Source of the DNA: Actinomycetes bacterium
Lineage (GTDB): Bacteria > Actinomycetota > Acidimicrobiia > Acidimicrobiales > RAAP-2
Reading direction: 5' to 3'
Length of the DNA: 64,000 nt
Assembly (NCBI GenBank): GCA_021791895.1
Contig: JAJYVS010000007.1
Span: forward strand, 1 to 64,000
The notes under the pieces are model-generated. The model had not been told where the DNA came from, ran no database searches, and saw only the letters and a list, made by a program, of their open reading frames with translations. Shown piece by piece: positions 1 to 7,736 of this stretch. The first letter of the stretch is position 1; the number at the start of each line of letters is the position of its first letter. The position numbers and the translations under genes are program-made.

Positions 1-77
1 GTCCTCTGGGCTCGAACTCGACGCTCGAGCTCGGTGCGCTCCTCTTCGCTCAGGGAAAGCGGCTCCACGGTCCACAT
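1..77 (-). CDS. IS630-family transposase, N-terminus only (runs off window)
   Basis: The reading frame starts with ATG at 75-77 on the minus strand, preceded by a strong GGGAGG ribosome binding site, and runs off the left window edge after 25 codons. The visible peptide has the pattern LSLSEEERTELERRVRA, which resembles the N-terminal helix-turn-helix lead-in of IS630/Tc1-like transposases (usually LTLSEEERAELERLVRA). Only this short segment is visible, so family and intactness are inferred. It would belong to an insertion sequence lying just beyond the 3' end of the neighbouring glycosyltransferase gene. Confidence 0.5.
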   Translation of the reverse strand, partial: MWTVEPLSLSEEERTELERRVRAQR

Positions 78-100
78 TGTCGACCTCCCGGGATCGGCGA

Positions 101-116
101 TGTGGTCCATTCCACA
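101..116. repeat. Short inverted repeat upstream of the transposase start
   Basis: TGTGG and CCACA face each other across 6 bases, between the putative transposase start and the end of the GT4 gene. It could be part of an insertion-sequence end or an operator. The second IS end is outside the window, so this cannot be settled. Confidence 0.25.
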
Positions 117-128
117 ACGTTCAAGTTA

Positions 129-1319
129 CTAATGCGTGGATGTACTAGTGCCCGAGCTCGAGGCGGACGCGCTTGGAAGGGGTCCGTTGTGTCCCTTGGC
201 CAGCGGATCAAGAGTCGAGGGCCGTTGGGGGAGGCGAGCGATCGTCGCCTTCTCCCGCCGTCGCTCGGTTGCCGTCGCGGCTCGACGGTAGATCCGCTCG
301 TAGCCCGAGACCATTGCTTCGGCCGAGAACTTCCGCTGCACGCGTGACCGGCAGTCGATCGGGCGAATCGAGTCGATCGTGGCGACGGCGTCGACCATCT
401 CCTGGCTCGTGGAACAAAGAGCCCCGGTGACCTGGTCCAGCACAACCTCGGGAGCGGCTCCCAGGGGGCGGGCGATTACCGGGGTTCCGCAGGCCATCGA
501 TTCGAGCATGACGATCCCGAACGGTTCGGACCAGTCGATGGGGAACAGCATGGCCCGCGCCCGACCGAGAATGTCCACCTTCACGTCCTGGGGTGGCTGG
601 TCCAGGACCTCGATGTCGGGTCCGAGCACCGGGGCGACGACCTGATCCCAGTACTCTTGCTCAAAAGGCTCGCTCCGTTTGACCATCATGACGAGCGGCA
701 GGCCCGCTCGACGGGCGATGTCGATCGCCACCTCGGGGCGCTTCTCCGGGCTCACCCGTCCCATGAAGACCAGGTAGGGCTCCTTGACTTCCCGAAACGG
801 GTACTCGGCCAGATCGATGCCGTTGTAGACGATGCCGGCGTAGGAGAGGTCCGGGTTGTCGAACCGTTGGGTGCGGCTGATGGCGACCAGACGGACTCGA
901 TCGTGAATCAATCCGTAGAGGCGCCGGGCGAGCGGTGTCCACGGTCCGTGGAGGGTGTGGACGACCGGGACCCGGTGGGAGACCTGGGCACCGAGCATCG
1001 GGCCGAGCCAGGTGTGGTCGTGGATCACGTCGAACTCGTCGGCTCGCAGGTAGGCCGTCGTCACGTGGAAGGCCTCCTCGTGGACCGACGAGGGATCTCC
1101 GAGCAACGCCGCCGAAGTCAGCGGGATCACCAGGCGTGCGCTCGCCGATGAACCAGGGGCGGCGAAGAGGGTGATCGCGTGCCCTCGCCGGGCAAGCCCC
1201 TCGACGAGCAGCGCGACCACTCGCTCGATCCCCCCGTAGCCTTCGGGGGGGATCGGGATGAAGGGTGGGGCGACCACCCCGATCCGTAGAGGGTCTCCGG
1301 TCAACCGGACCGGTCTCAC
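129..1319 (-). CDS. GT4-family glycosyltransferase
   Basis: A 396-residue GT-B glycosyltransferase of family 4. The N-terminus carries the acceptor-side glycine-rich loop (PPEGYGGIERVV, about residues 25-36). The C-terminal half has the FMGRVSPEKRPE strand and the nucleotide-sugar motif EPFGIVMLESMACGTPVIA, containing the two glutamates of the EX7E signature. It should transfer a sugar from an NDP-sugar to an envelope glycan or small acceptor in the cytoplasm; the substrate cannot be told. The start is GTG at 1319. The last 50 or so residues form a low-complexity, Ser/Thr-rich tail beyond the usual end of the fold. This tail runs to within about 50 bp of the putative IS630 gene, so the original C-terminus may have been altered by insertion. 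The family call is secure; the tail interpretation is inference. Confidence 0.85.
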   Translation of the reverse strand: MRPVRLTGDPLRIGVVAPPFIPIPPEGYGGIERVVALLVEGLARRGHAITLFAAPGSSASARLVIPLTSAALLGDPSSVHEEAFHVTTAYLRADEFDVIHDHTWLGPMLGAQVSHRVPVVHTLHGPWTPLARRLYGLIHDRVRLVAISRTQRFDNPDLSYAGIVYNGIDLAEYPFREVKEPYLVFMGRVSPEKRPEVAIDIARRAGLPLVMMVKRSEPFEQEYWDQVVAPVLGPDIEVLDQPPQDVKVDILGRARAMLFPIDWSEPFGIVMLESMACGTPVIARPLGAAPEVVLDQVTGALCSTSQEMVDAVATIDSIRPIDCRSRVQRKFSAEAMVSGYERIYRRAATATERRREKATIARLPQRPSTLDPLAKGHNGPLPSASASSSGTSTSTH

Positions 1320-1395
1320 TGTTGGGCGCTAGGACACTCCAGCTTCATCTGCCTCGCCTCCTCCACACGCCTGTGGCCACATTGAAGCACCATCG

Positions 1396-1434
1396 GGGGA
1401 TCGCGGTAGGGCCCTTGGTCCCGCGAAAATCCCC
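1396..1434 (-). terminator. Candidate hairpin terminator without U-tract
   Basis: GGGGAT-CGCGG pairs with CCGCG-AAA-ATCCCC around a 14-base loop, just past the stop of the universal stress protein gene at 1443. There is no run of T, as is common for hairpins in high-GC actinobacteria, so terminator function is a guess. Confidence 0.35.
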
Positions 1435-1442
1435 TGGCCGGT

Positions 1443-2231
1443 TCACCGGTCCGCCCCGCCGTCGGTGACCGGGAGGAGCAGGACTGGACGGTCCGAGGCA
1501 CCGAGGACGTCACGGACCACCCGGGCGCGGCCCTCCTCGCCGACCTGGGACCAACTGAGCACGATCAGGTCGGCCTCGCGCTCCTCGGACACCTCGACCA
1601 CCCGGCTCGCGACCGGCCCGCGGCGCATCTCGATCGCGCCGGCTGGTGGGCAGTGGGTGATCAGGAACTCTTGCCCGAGCAACTCCATGTCCTGGTAGGG
1701 ACGGTCCAGCATCCGCGGCAGCGTCTCATCGGTGAACACGTGCAGGACGACCAGTTCCACCTCGTTGCGAAGCAGGCGACCCAGAGCCTGGAGAACCGGG
1801 CGGGAGGACGGTTCGGTACCCTCGAGCGGCACCAGGCACCGACGGATGACCGTCGGCAACCGGACGTCGGGGGGGACCACCAGGGCCGGCCTCGTCGTGT
1901 GCTCCAGGATGTGGCGAGCGGTGGGGCCGACGGGTCCGTCGTCGCTCGCGGGTCCGTGCCCGCCGATCACCGCGACGAGCACGTTGGGCGACTCGGTGGC
2001 GGCGAGCAGCGTGCTCGCCACCGGTCCGCGGAGGCGGCGAACAGAAACACCAAAGGTCGCCGCGAGGGTGCCCGTGGTATCCGCCGGGCCCTCGTCGACG
2101 TGGACCGCCTCCACAGTCGCCCCGATCAGCTCGCCCAGCTTCGCCGCCGTCTCCAGGACGAGAGGGGCCATAGAGGTGCCGCCGATGGCGGCAAGCACGA
2201 CCGGTTCCGTCGCAGTCGTCGGAGCAGTCAT
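1443..2231 (-). CDS. Tandem universal stress protein (UspA fold)
   Basis: A 262-residue protein with two UspA-like halves (about residues 8-140 and 145-262). Each half has the beta-strand/VHV pattern of the fold (AVHVDEG; LVVLHVF) and ends in the buried strand RPALVVP or RPVLLLP. The classical ATP-binding glycine pattern (GxxGx9GS) is not evident in either half, so ATP binding is doubtful. The ATG at 2231 overlaps the stop of the GH65 gene (ATGA), so the two are translationally coupled. Coupling to a disaccharide phosphorylase suggests a role in stress-related sugar metabolism, but that is inference from context. Confidence 0.85.
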   Translation of the reverse strand: MTAPTTATEPVVLAAIGGTSMAPLVLETAAKLGELIGATVEAVHVDEGPADTTGTLAATFGVSVRRLRGPVASTLLAATESPNVLVAVIGGHGPASDDGPVGPTARHILEHTTRPALVVPPDVRLPTVIRRCLVPLEGTEPSSRPVLQALGRLLRNEVELVVLHVFTDETLPRMLDRPYQDMELLGQEFLITHCPPAGAIEMRRGPVASRVVEVSEEREADLIVLSWSQVGEEGRARVVRDVLGASDRPVLLLPVTDGGADR

Positions 2232-5143
2232 CGGCGTCTCCCTTCGTGCTCGAGCCCACCGGGCAAGGAGAAGGTCCTGGACGGCGGCTCGCAGTGCTCG
2301 ACCGCGCGGCTGCCAACGCGCACGGCGATCGGGGAGTCGCAGTCGATGCTCACCCGGTCGTGACTCGCCTCGACGCGGAGACGGGTTCCCCGGAACCGCA
2401 TCCGCATCGACAAGAGTGACCACGCGTCGGGCAGGCAGGGGTCGATGCGAAGGGCTTCGGAGTCGGCTCGGAGCCCGAGGAACCCGAAGGCCAGTGCCTG
2501 CCAGACCCCGCCCATGGTCGCGAGGTGCAGGCCGCCGGCGGTCGTGCCCGTCAGATCGTCGGCATCGATGCGGGCCGCCACGCGGAAGAGCTCGAGCGCT
2601 TCGTCGGGGCGGCCGGCCCGTGCGAGGAGGGAGGCCGAAATCGCCGGCGAGAGGGAGCTCCCGTGAGCGGTTCGAGGCTCGTAGAAGTCCAGGCAGGGTC
2701 GAAGCGATCCCTCTGCCACTTCTGCAGGGACCAGATGGTGCAGCATCAGCACATCGGCTTGTTTGATGATCTGCGAACGCGCGACTCGATCGGCACCGAG
2801 GAGCATGTCGATCGCGACCGGAGGCGGGGCGATGTCGGCGACCAACAGAGATTCCAGGTCGAAAAACCCCGTGAACTGCTCGTAGAGATTGCGGTCTCGA
2901 TCCCAACCGTCGACCAAGCGATCGGCAAGCTCCACCCAGTGGGTCGCCTCGCGGTCGTCTGGACGCTCCGATCGCAGCAGCCGTGCCCCCTCGCGCAGAT
3001 TCCATCGGGCCATCACGTTGGTGTAGGCATTGTCGTCGACGACTTCGTGGTACTCGTCCGGGCCCATCACCTCGAAAATGTGGTAGCGACCGCCCGCATC
3101 GGCTTGCACCCGGCTCGCCCAGTAGCGGGCGGTCTCGACGATCAAGGCTCGACCGGCCCGAGCGAGGAAGGTTCGATCCGAGCTCCAGGTCGTGTAGTGC
3201 GTCGCCGCCCAGGCGACGTCGGCGACGATGTGCTCCTCGTGCGGGCCGGTGGCGATGGGGACCTGATGACCGTGGCCGTCGTCGACCAATCTCGGCGTCA
3301 CGTCGTATCCGTCGCCTGCGGACTCCCAGGGGAAGCGTGCACCTGAGCGCCCAGAGGCTTCGGCGGTGGCACGCGCCGCCGGAAGTCTGCGAATGCGGTA
3401 CTCGAGCATCGCCCGGGCCGCCTCGGGTCGAAGCGCGGCGAGTGCCGGCAGGACGAAGATGTCGGCATCCCAGAACACGTGTCCGGCGTACGCCGCACCG
3501 GTCATCCCTCGGGCTCCGACGGCCGCTTCGGCCGTCTCGCCGATGGCGGAGAGGAGATGGAAGACGGCCAGCCGGACCTGCAACTGGTCGGCGGCCGCGC
3601 CGGTCCCCTCGATGTTGACCTCGGCGTCCGCCCACCGGTCGGCCCAGGCTCGCCGGTGCTCGGCCAAAAGGGCCTCGAAACCGGCGGCCTCACCTTCTCG
3701 GAGCAACCGCTTGGATTCGAGTTGGCTGGTTTTGCCGGCCGTGCTCGTGTCCCAGGCGGCCAGTCGCTCGAGCGAACTGCGCCCGGCAACCTCGCCCATC
3801 TGGTCTCGCGCCGCTACGGCGATGTTGCGAGCCGAGTCCCGCGAGACCGCGATGCAGACGTCCCCACTGAACCGGCGCGTGAAGTCGATCGCCTGGCTTG
3901 GCGAGCGGACGGGGTTTCCCGGCTGCAGCATCGACGACGGGACCTCGAGCCGGAACGCCATGAGCCGGGGCGAGGCGATCGAGACGAATCGGAGCGATCG
4001 CAGGCCGGTCTGTTCGTCCACACGGACGAGGACACCGGTGCGGAGATCGAGCAGGCGGTGACCGGTGCTTGGGCCGGGGGCGGGAACGAGGTCCACCTCG
4101 GTCCAGATCGGGCCGGGGAGGAGGTGCTCGTCGTGGTCGTAGACCCCGGCGGCGAGGAACAGGGGAGCGGTGCCGGGACCACCCTCCTCCCTCGATCCCC
4201 GCACCCCCACCTGGCCGTTGCAGAGGGATCCGAGCGCTTCTGCCGAACGCTGGTGTGGGCCGTCCTCGACGAGCCCGAACGTCCAGGCCGGGTCGGGGTC
4301 CACCTGGGGGACCCGCCGCTCGGCCCGTCGGTCGAGCTGCGCTTGGAGGGTCGCGGCAAGGCCCACCAGACCCGACGGTGAACCGATCTTCGATCGTCCG
4401 GCGCGACCACCGGGGGGCAGGACGATCGCCCTGGCGAGTGGAGGCCAGGACGACGCCCGGCCCACGACCAGGACCAGTTCTCCCGTGATCCCTCGCTCGG
4501 CGAGCCAGTCTGAGGCGAACTGGGCGGCGTCCGACTTGGTCGTCAGGGCGAGCTGGATGTCGTCGACCCCGACGGTCACCTGCGGGCCGACGAGACCGGC
4601 CAGCTCGGCCTGCTGGCGGGCGAGAGCCCTGAGCCCGGGCTCTCCGAGGGTTGCAGGGAGGGTGGGCGCCGGGTCGGTCCCGGACCCCTCGACGGACCGG
4701 TCCGAGGGGCCATCCGCCCGCCTCGGCGACGCGACCACCCGCCGGGCGGTGCGGCCGGTTTCTTCGACTGTCGCGTCGAAACCCAAATCGGCCAGGGCGT
4801 CGGCGACCCGCTCTGCCGCACGGTCGAGGGCCGAGGACTCCTCGGCGCGCGGCTCCCGGGTCGAGACGGCGACGACGTCGTCTTCTATCACCTCGAAGTC
4901 CGCTGAGCCCTGTTCGCAGCACAAGAACAGCCGACCCGGTCCCGCCGGGTGGAACCCGACGTCGCGTCGGAGGTCGGGGAGCCGGCCGTCGGCCAGGACG
5001 AAGACCGGGACGCCGGCGGCGCAGAGCTCCTCGAGGCGGTCTCGGAGGCGGGCGAGCTCTGCCTTGGAGACGGCGCCACGGGTGGCGTCCCAGTCCACGA
5101 CGACGGCCTCGAACGTCCGGTCGAGTTCGGGCAGGTCGGTCAT
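2228..5143 (-). CDS. GH65 family disaccharide phosphorylase with N-terminal HAD-like domain
   Basis: A 971-residue protein. Residues about 10-240 resemble a HAD / trehalose-phosphatase-like fold (VVVDWDATRG near residue 17). Residues 280-950 are a GH65 (alpha/alpha)6 enzyme: HVFWDADIF at 555-563, FPWES at 604-608, and GPDEYHE at 694-700 with the general-acid Glu near 697. The phosphate-site signatures KQADVL and TAHGSSLS follow. Together these indicate an inverting phosphorylase splitting an alpha-linked disaccharide such as trehalose, kojibiose or maltose into glucose and beta-glucose-1-phosphate. The exact substrate cannot be read. The start ATG at 5143 has a strong GGGAGGAGG ribosome binding site. 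The HAD motif lacks the usual DxDGT (it reads DWDAT), so phosphatase activity is uncertain. Confidence 0.88.
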   Translation of the reverse strand: MTDLPELDRTFEAVVVDWDATRGAVSKAELARLRDRLEELCAAGVPVFVLADGRLPDLRRDVGFHPAGPGRLFLCCEQGSADFEVIEDDVVAVSTREPRAEESSALDRAAERVADALADLGFDATVEETGRTARRVVASPRRADGPSDRSVEGSGTDPAPTLPATLGEPGLRALARQQAELAGLVGPQVTVGVDDIQLALTTKSDAAQFASDWLAERGITGELVLVVGRASSWPPLARAIVLPPGGRAGRSKIGSPSGLVGLAATLQAQLDRRAERRVPQVDPDPAWTFGLVEDGPHQRSAEALGSLCNGQVGVRGSREEGGPGTAPLFLAAGVYDHDEHLLPGPIWTEVDLVPAPGPSTGHRLLDLRTGVLVRVDEQTGLRSLRFVSIASPRLMAFRLEVPSSMLQPGNPVRSPSQAIDFTRRFSGDVCIAVSRDSARNIAVAARDQMGEVAGRSSLERLAAWDTSTAGKTSQLESKRLLREGEAAGFEALLAEHRRAWADRWADAEVNIEGTGAAADQLQVRLAVFHLLSAIGETAEAAVGARGMTGAAYAGHVFWDADIFVLPALAALRPEAARAMLEYRIRRLPAARATAEASGRSGARFPWESAGDGYDVTPRLVDDGHGHQVPIATGPHEEHIVADVAWAATHYTTWSSDRTFLARAGRALIVETARYWASRVQADAGGRYHIFEVMGPDEYHEVVDDNAYTNVMARWNLREGARLLRSERPDDREATHWVELADRLVDGWDRDRNLYEQFTGFFDLESLLVADIAPPPVAIDMLLGADRVARSQIIKQADVLMLHHLVPAEVAEGSLRPCLDFYEPRTAHGSSLSPAISASLLARAGRPDEALELFRVAARIDADDLTGTTAGGLHLATMGGVWQALAFGFLGLRADSEALRIDPCLPDAWSLLSMRMRFRGTRLRVEASHDRVSIDCDSPIAVRVGSRAVEHCEPPSRTFSLPGGLEHEGRRR

Positions 5144-5246
5144 CCAACCTCCTCCCGCCGGGCCCCATCGTTGGGCACTTGGTGGTCACGCGCAAGGGCC
5201 GATGGTCATCAGGTGGGCGTTCTTTGGCTCCGGCTCGACGGTGAGG

Positions 5247-5278
5247 CGGACGGGGGAGGTTGGCCTTCGTCCCGTCCG
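5247..5278 (-). terminator. Candidate hairpin terminator downstream of aminotransferase gene
   Basis: An 8-bp perfect stem (CGGACGGG / CCCGTCCG) with a 16-base loop lies 35 bp past the stop of the class V aminotransferase on the minus strand. It lacks a T-tract. It may act as a terminator or as a leader structure for the GH65/Usp operon. Confidence 0.35.
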
Positions 5279-5313
5279 ACCAGCGTCCGGCGGCGCCCGC
5301 CCGGCGCTACCGG

Positions 5314-6405
5314 CTAGCGGTCGAGGATGGTTCCGAGGGCTTCGAGGAGAAGCTCGACGTTGCGCCGACGGGCGGTGTGGCCCATGCACCCGATGCGCCA
5401 CACCTTTCCGGCCATGGAACCGACCCCGGAGCCGATCTCGATGCCGTACGCGTTCAGCAGGAGGCGGCGAACATCAGCCTCACCGAGGCCGCTCGGGAGC
5501 TCGTCGGGTACCCAGACCGTCGTGAGCTCGGGAAGGCGGTGGGACGCCGGTGCGACCAGAACCATCCCGAGCTTCTCGAGGCCGTCTTGGAGGAGCTGCC
5601 CGCACGACTCGTGTCGGGCCCAGGAGGCCGCAAGCCCCTCTTCGAGGAGCACGCCGAGGCCGGCATGGAGGGCGTAGATCATCGAGATGGGCGCCGTGTG
5701 GTGGTAGGTGCGACCGGCGGCGGCACCCACGTAGCGCGAGATGAGGCCGAGATCGAGGTACCACGACGTGGGGCGCTCCAGGAGCCGTTCGCGCGCACCG
5801 GGCGACACGGTGACCGGGGACAGGCCCGGCGGGACTCCGAGGCACTTCTGCGTTCCGCTGTAGGAGATGTCGATGCCCCAGCCGTCGACCTCGACGGGGA
5901 TCCCGCCGAGGGAGGTCACCGTGTCCACGACCAAGAGGGCGTCGCCCTTGCCGGCGGCCAGGGTCGAAACGTCGTTGCGCACGCCGGTCGAGGTCTCGGC
6001 GTGGACCACGGCGACGACCTTGGGATCGGGGTGGGCGGAGAGCAGCGCCTCGGGATCCAGCGGCTGGCCCCAGGGAGCCTCGACCCGCACGACTTCGGCC
6101 CCCAGCCGCGAAGCGACCTCGCAGAGCCGCTCGCCGAAAAGCCCGTTCACCCCGACGACGACGACGTCGCCGGGCGAGACCACGTTGACGAGGGACGCCT
6201 CCATGCCGGCGGACCCGGTCCCGCTGAGCGGCAGGGTCAAGGGGTTCTCGGTCAAAAAGACGCTCCGCAGCCGGTCGCACGTCTCGTCGAGGAGTCCGAG
6301 GAACTCGGGGTCGAGATGGCCAAGCACCGGCCGCACCAATGCCGCCGTCACCTCGGGATACGGATTCGACGGCCCCGGTCCCATGAGGATGCGTTCGCTG
6401 AACAC
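5314..6405 (-). CDS. Class V aminotransferase (alanine/serine-glyoxylate type)
   Basis: A 363-residue PLP-dependent fold-type I enzyme of the alanine-glyoxylate / serine-glyoxylate aminotransferase group. The N-terminal substrate motif MGPGPSNPYPEV, the cofactor-phosphate loop SGTGSAGMEAS and the Schiff-base lysine in SGTQKCLGVPPG are all present, followed by the C-terminal arginine segment KVWRIGCMGH. It would transfer an amino group between alanine or serine and glyoxylate in the cytoplasm. The start is GTG at 6405, preceded by TAAGGT six bases upstream and no Shine-Dalgarno, so the mRNA is probably leaderless. It is transcribed alone; hairpin 5247-5278 lies downstream. Confidence 0.92.
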   Translation of the reverse strand: MFSERILMGPGPSNPYPEVTAALVRPVLGHLDPEFLGLLDETCDRLRSVFLTENPLTLPLSGTGSAGMEASLVNVVSPGDVVVVGVNGLFGERLCEVASRLGAEVVRVEAPWGQPLDPEALLSAHPDPKVVAVVHAETSTGVRNDVSTLAAGKGDALLVVDTVTSLGGIPVEVDGWGIDISYSGTQKCLGVPPGLSPVTVSPGARERLLERPTSWYLDLGLISRYVGAAAGRTYHHTAPISMIYALHAGLGVLLEEGLAASWARHESCGQLLQDGLEKLGMVLVAPASHRLPELTTVWVPDELPSGLGEADVRRLLLNAYGIEIGSGVGSMAGKVWRIGCMGHTARRRNVELLLEALGTILDR

Positions 6406-6411
6406 GATGGC

Positions 6412-6417
6412 ACCTTA
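6412..6417 (-). promoter_or_regulatory. TAAGGT -10 box (leaderless promoter)
   Basis: TAAGGT ends six bases before the GTG start at 6405 and there is no ribosome binding site between them. This fits the TANNNT -10 consensus of leaderless actinobacterial transcripts. Confidence 0.5.
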
Positions 6418-6477
6418 GGTCCTCTCGGACGGCCGACGCGGGCCGCTCGAAGGACGGCTACGCCTTGGCTTCCTCCT

Positions 6478-6882
6478 CTACCCGGCCGAGGCGGTGTAGG
6501 CACCGAGAAGATCCCGGGCCGAGACGATGCCGGCAAGGCCTCCGTCCTGTTGGACCAGGACATGACGGACGTAGTGCTCAAGCATCTCCTGCGCGACCTC
6601 GAGGACCGTCGAGGACGGGTCACACCAAAGCAGTTTCGAGTTGGCGATATCGGATGCCGTCGTCTGGTGCAGGTCCTTGCGTTGGGCAATGGCGTGCACG
6701 ATGTCACGCTCGGTCACGATCCCCTCGACGACCGTCCCGTCCCCGACCACCAGCGCACCGATCTCGCCGGCGCCGAGCAGATCGGCGACACCCTCGAGGC
6801 TGGCGTGCGGGGAGACCCACACCACCGCGTCCTCGATCAGCTGGGACACGGGGATCGAACCCCCGGTGCTCACGTCGCCCAT
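6478..6882 (-). CDS. CBS domain-pair protein
   Basis: A 134-residue protein made of two CBS domains and little else (about residues 15-70 and 77-132; the motif IGALVVGDGTVVEGIVTERDIV recurs as RHVLVQQDGGLAGIVSARDLL). Such stand-alone pairs (Bateman modules) bind adenine nucleotides and act as regulatory or redox-linked sensors. No partner is fused here. The ATG at 6882 was chosen because the longer in-frame extension is out of character with the family. The function of this copy is unknown. Confidence 0.85.
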   Translation of the reverse strand: MGDVSTGGSIPVSQLIEDAVVWVSPHASLEGVADLLGAGEIGALVVGDGTVVEGIVTERDIVHAIAQRKDLHQTTASDIANSKLLWCDPSSTVLEVAQEMLEHYVRHVLVQQDGGLAGIVSARDLLGAYTASAG

Positions 6883-6935
6883 GGCCCAAGACTGGCCCGA
6901 GCGATGGCCGGTGACCAGGGCCGAAGGTCCCCGGG

Positions 6936-7736
6936 TCAGCGGGTGGTGGCGTCGTGATAGGCGGAGAGGGACTTGGTCAGCCCGGCGACCCGTTCCCGCC
7001 AGATCCTGGCTTCTGGGAAGTAGAAGCGCAGGTCGGTCGCCGACAGCAGCTCGATACTCAGAATCTCGTCGATCAAATCGCCGTCGTTGCCGAGGGGGCT
7101 GAGAGGCCACCGTCGGGCAACGGAAGCCCTGAGCCGAATCGGAAGGAACTGGAACGCGGGAAACACCGCGTGGGGCTCAACCGGAAAGTATCGGTTGGGC
7201 GTCTGAACCCAGTACCTCGACGCGAGCGACCTGATCGCGTTGGCGAACTCGACCCGGCGTGCGTGGCCCCCGACGTGTTCGATCGTCGAATTGGAGAAGG
7301 CCAGGTCGAAGGGCCCGAGCCGCTCGATCGCCGGGAAGTCGCAGGCGTCACCCTGCACGGTCAGGAGCCAGTCTCCCGGGCTCTCATGGGCCTCGAAGTT
7401 GACGCACACCACGCGGCGAGGTCGGACCGGCAGTTGTTGCCACATGGACGGTCTGCCGCCGAGATCGACGACGGACATGTCCGCGAGGTCCGGGAAGGCG
7501 CGGAGCAGGGCCTCGAAGCGGTGTCGACGTAGCCGTGACGAGATCGAGAGGGGATTGTTCCCCCCGGTCAACGCATCCTGCATCCGGCGCCCCCGGACTC
7601 GGGCGTGCGGATCGGACAGGGTGTCGGAGGATTGCCGGCCGTCTTCGCTCGTCGATACCTCGTCGTGAGGTTCGACGACGGGCTCGCCGGGTCCGAGTCC
7701 GACCTCAGCGCGAGCCGTGTACCGCGTCACGGTCAC
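6936..7736 (-). CDS. Class I SAM-dependent methyltransferase
   Basis: A 266-residue methyltransferase of the type 11/12 group. The SAM-binding motif I is a slightly weak glycine loop (VVDLGGRP), motif II carries the acidic residue after VVCVNFE, and the post-motif FDLAFSNSTIEHVGG is typical of methyltransferases acting on sugars or lipids. The start GTG at 7736 overlaps the stop of the upstream glycosyltransferase gene (GTGA) and is preceded by GGAGGG, so the two genes are coupled. It probably methylates a sugar made by its partner; this is inferred only from coupling. Confidence 0.82.
   Translation of the reverse strand: MTVTRYTARAEVGLGPGEPVVEPHDEVSTSEDGRQSSDTLSDPHARVRGRRMQDALTGGNNPLSISSRLRRHRFEALLRAFPDLADMSVVDLGGRPSMWQQLPVRPRRVVCVNFEAHESPGDWLLTVQGDACDFPAIERLGPFDLAFSNSTIEHVGGHARRVEFANAIRSLASRYWVQTPNRYFPVEPHAVFPAFQFLPIRLRASVARRWPLSPLGNDGDLIDEILSIELLSATDLRFYFPEARIWRERVAGLTKSLSAYHDATTR

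Noticed and set aside
6846-6872. T-arm-like motif GGGGGTTCGATCCCC on the minus strand, suggesting a tRNA 3' end
   Set aside because: It lies inside the well-supported CBS gene, and no acceptor stem, anticodon arm or CCA can be found around it.
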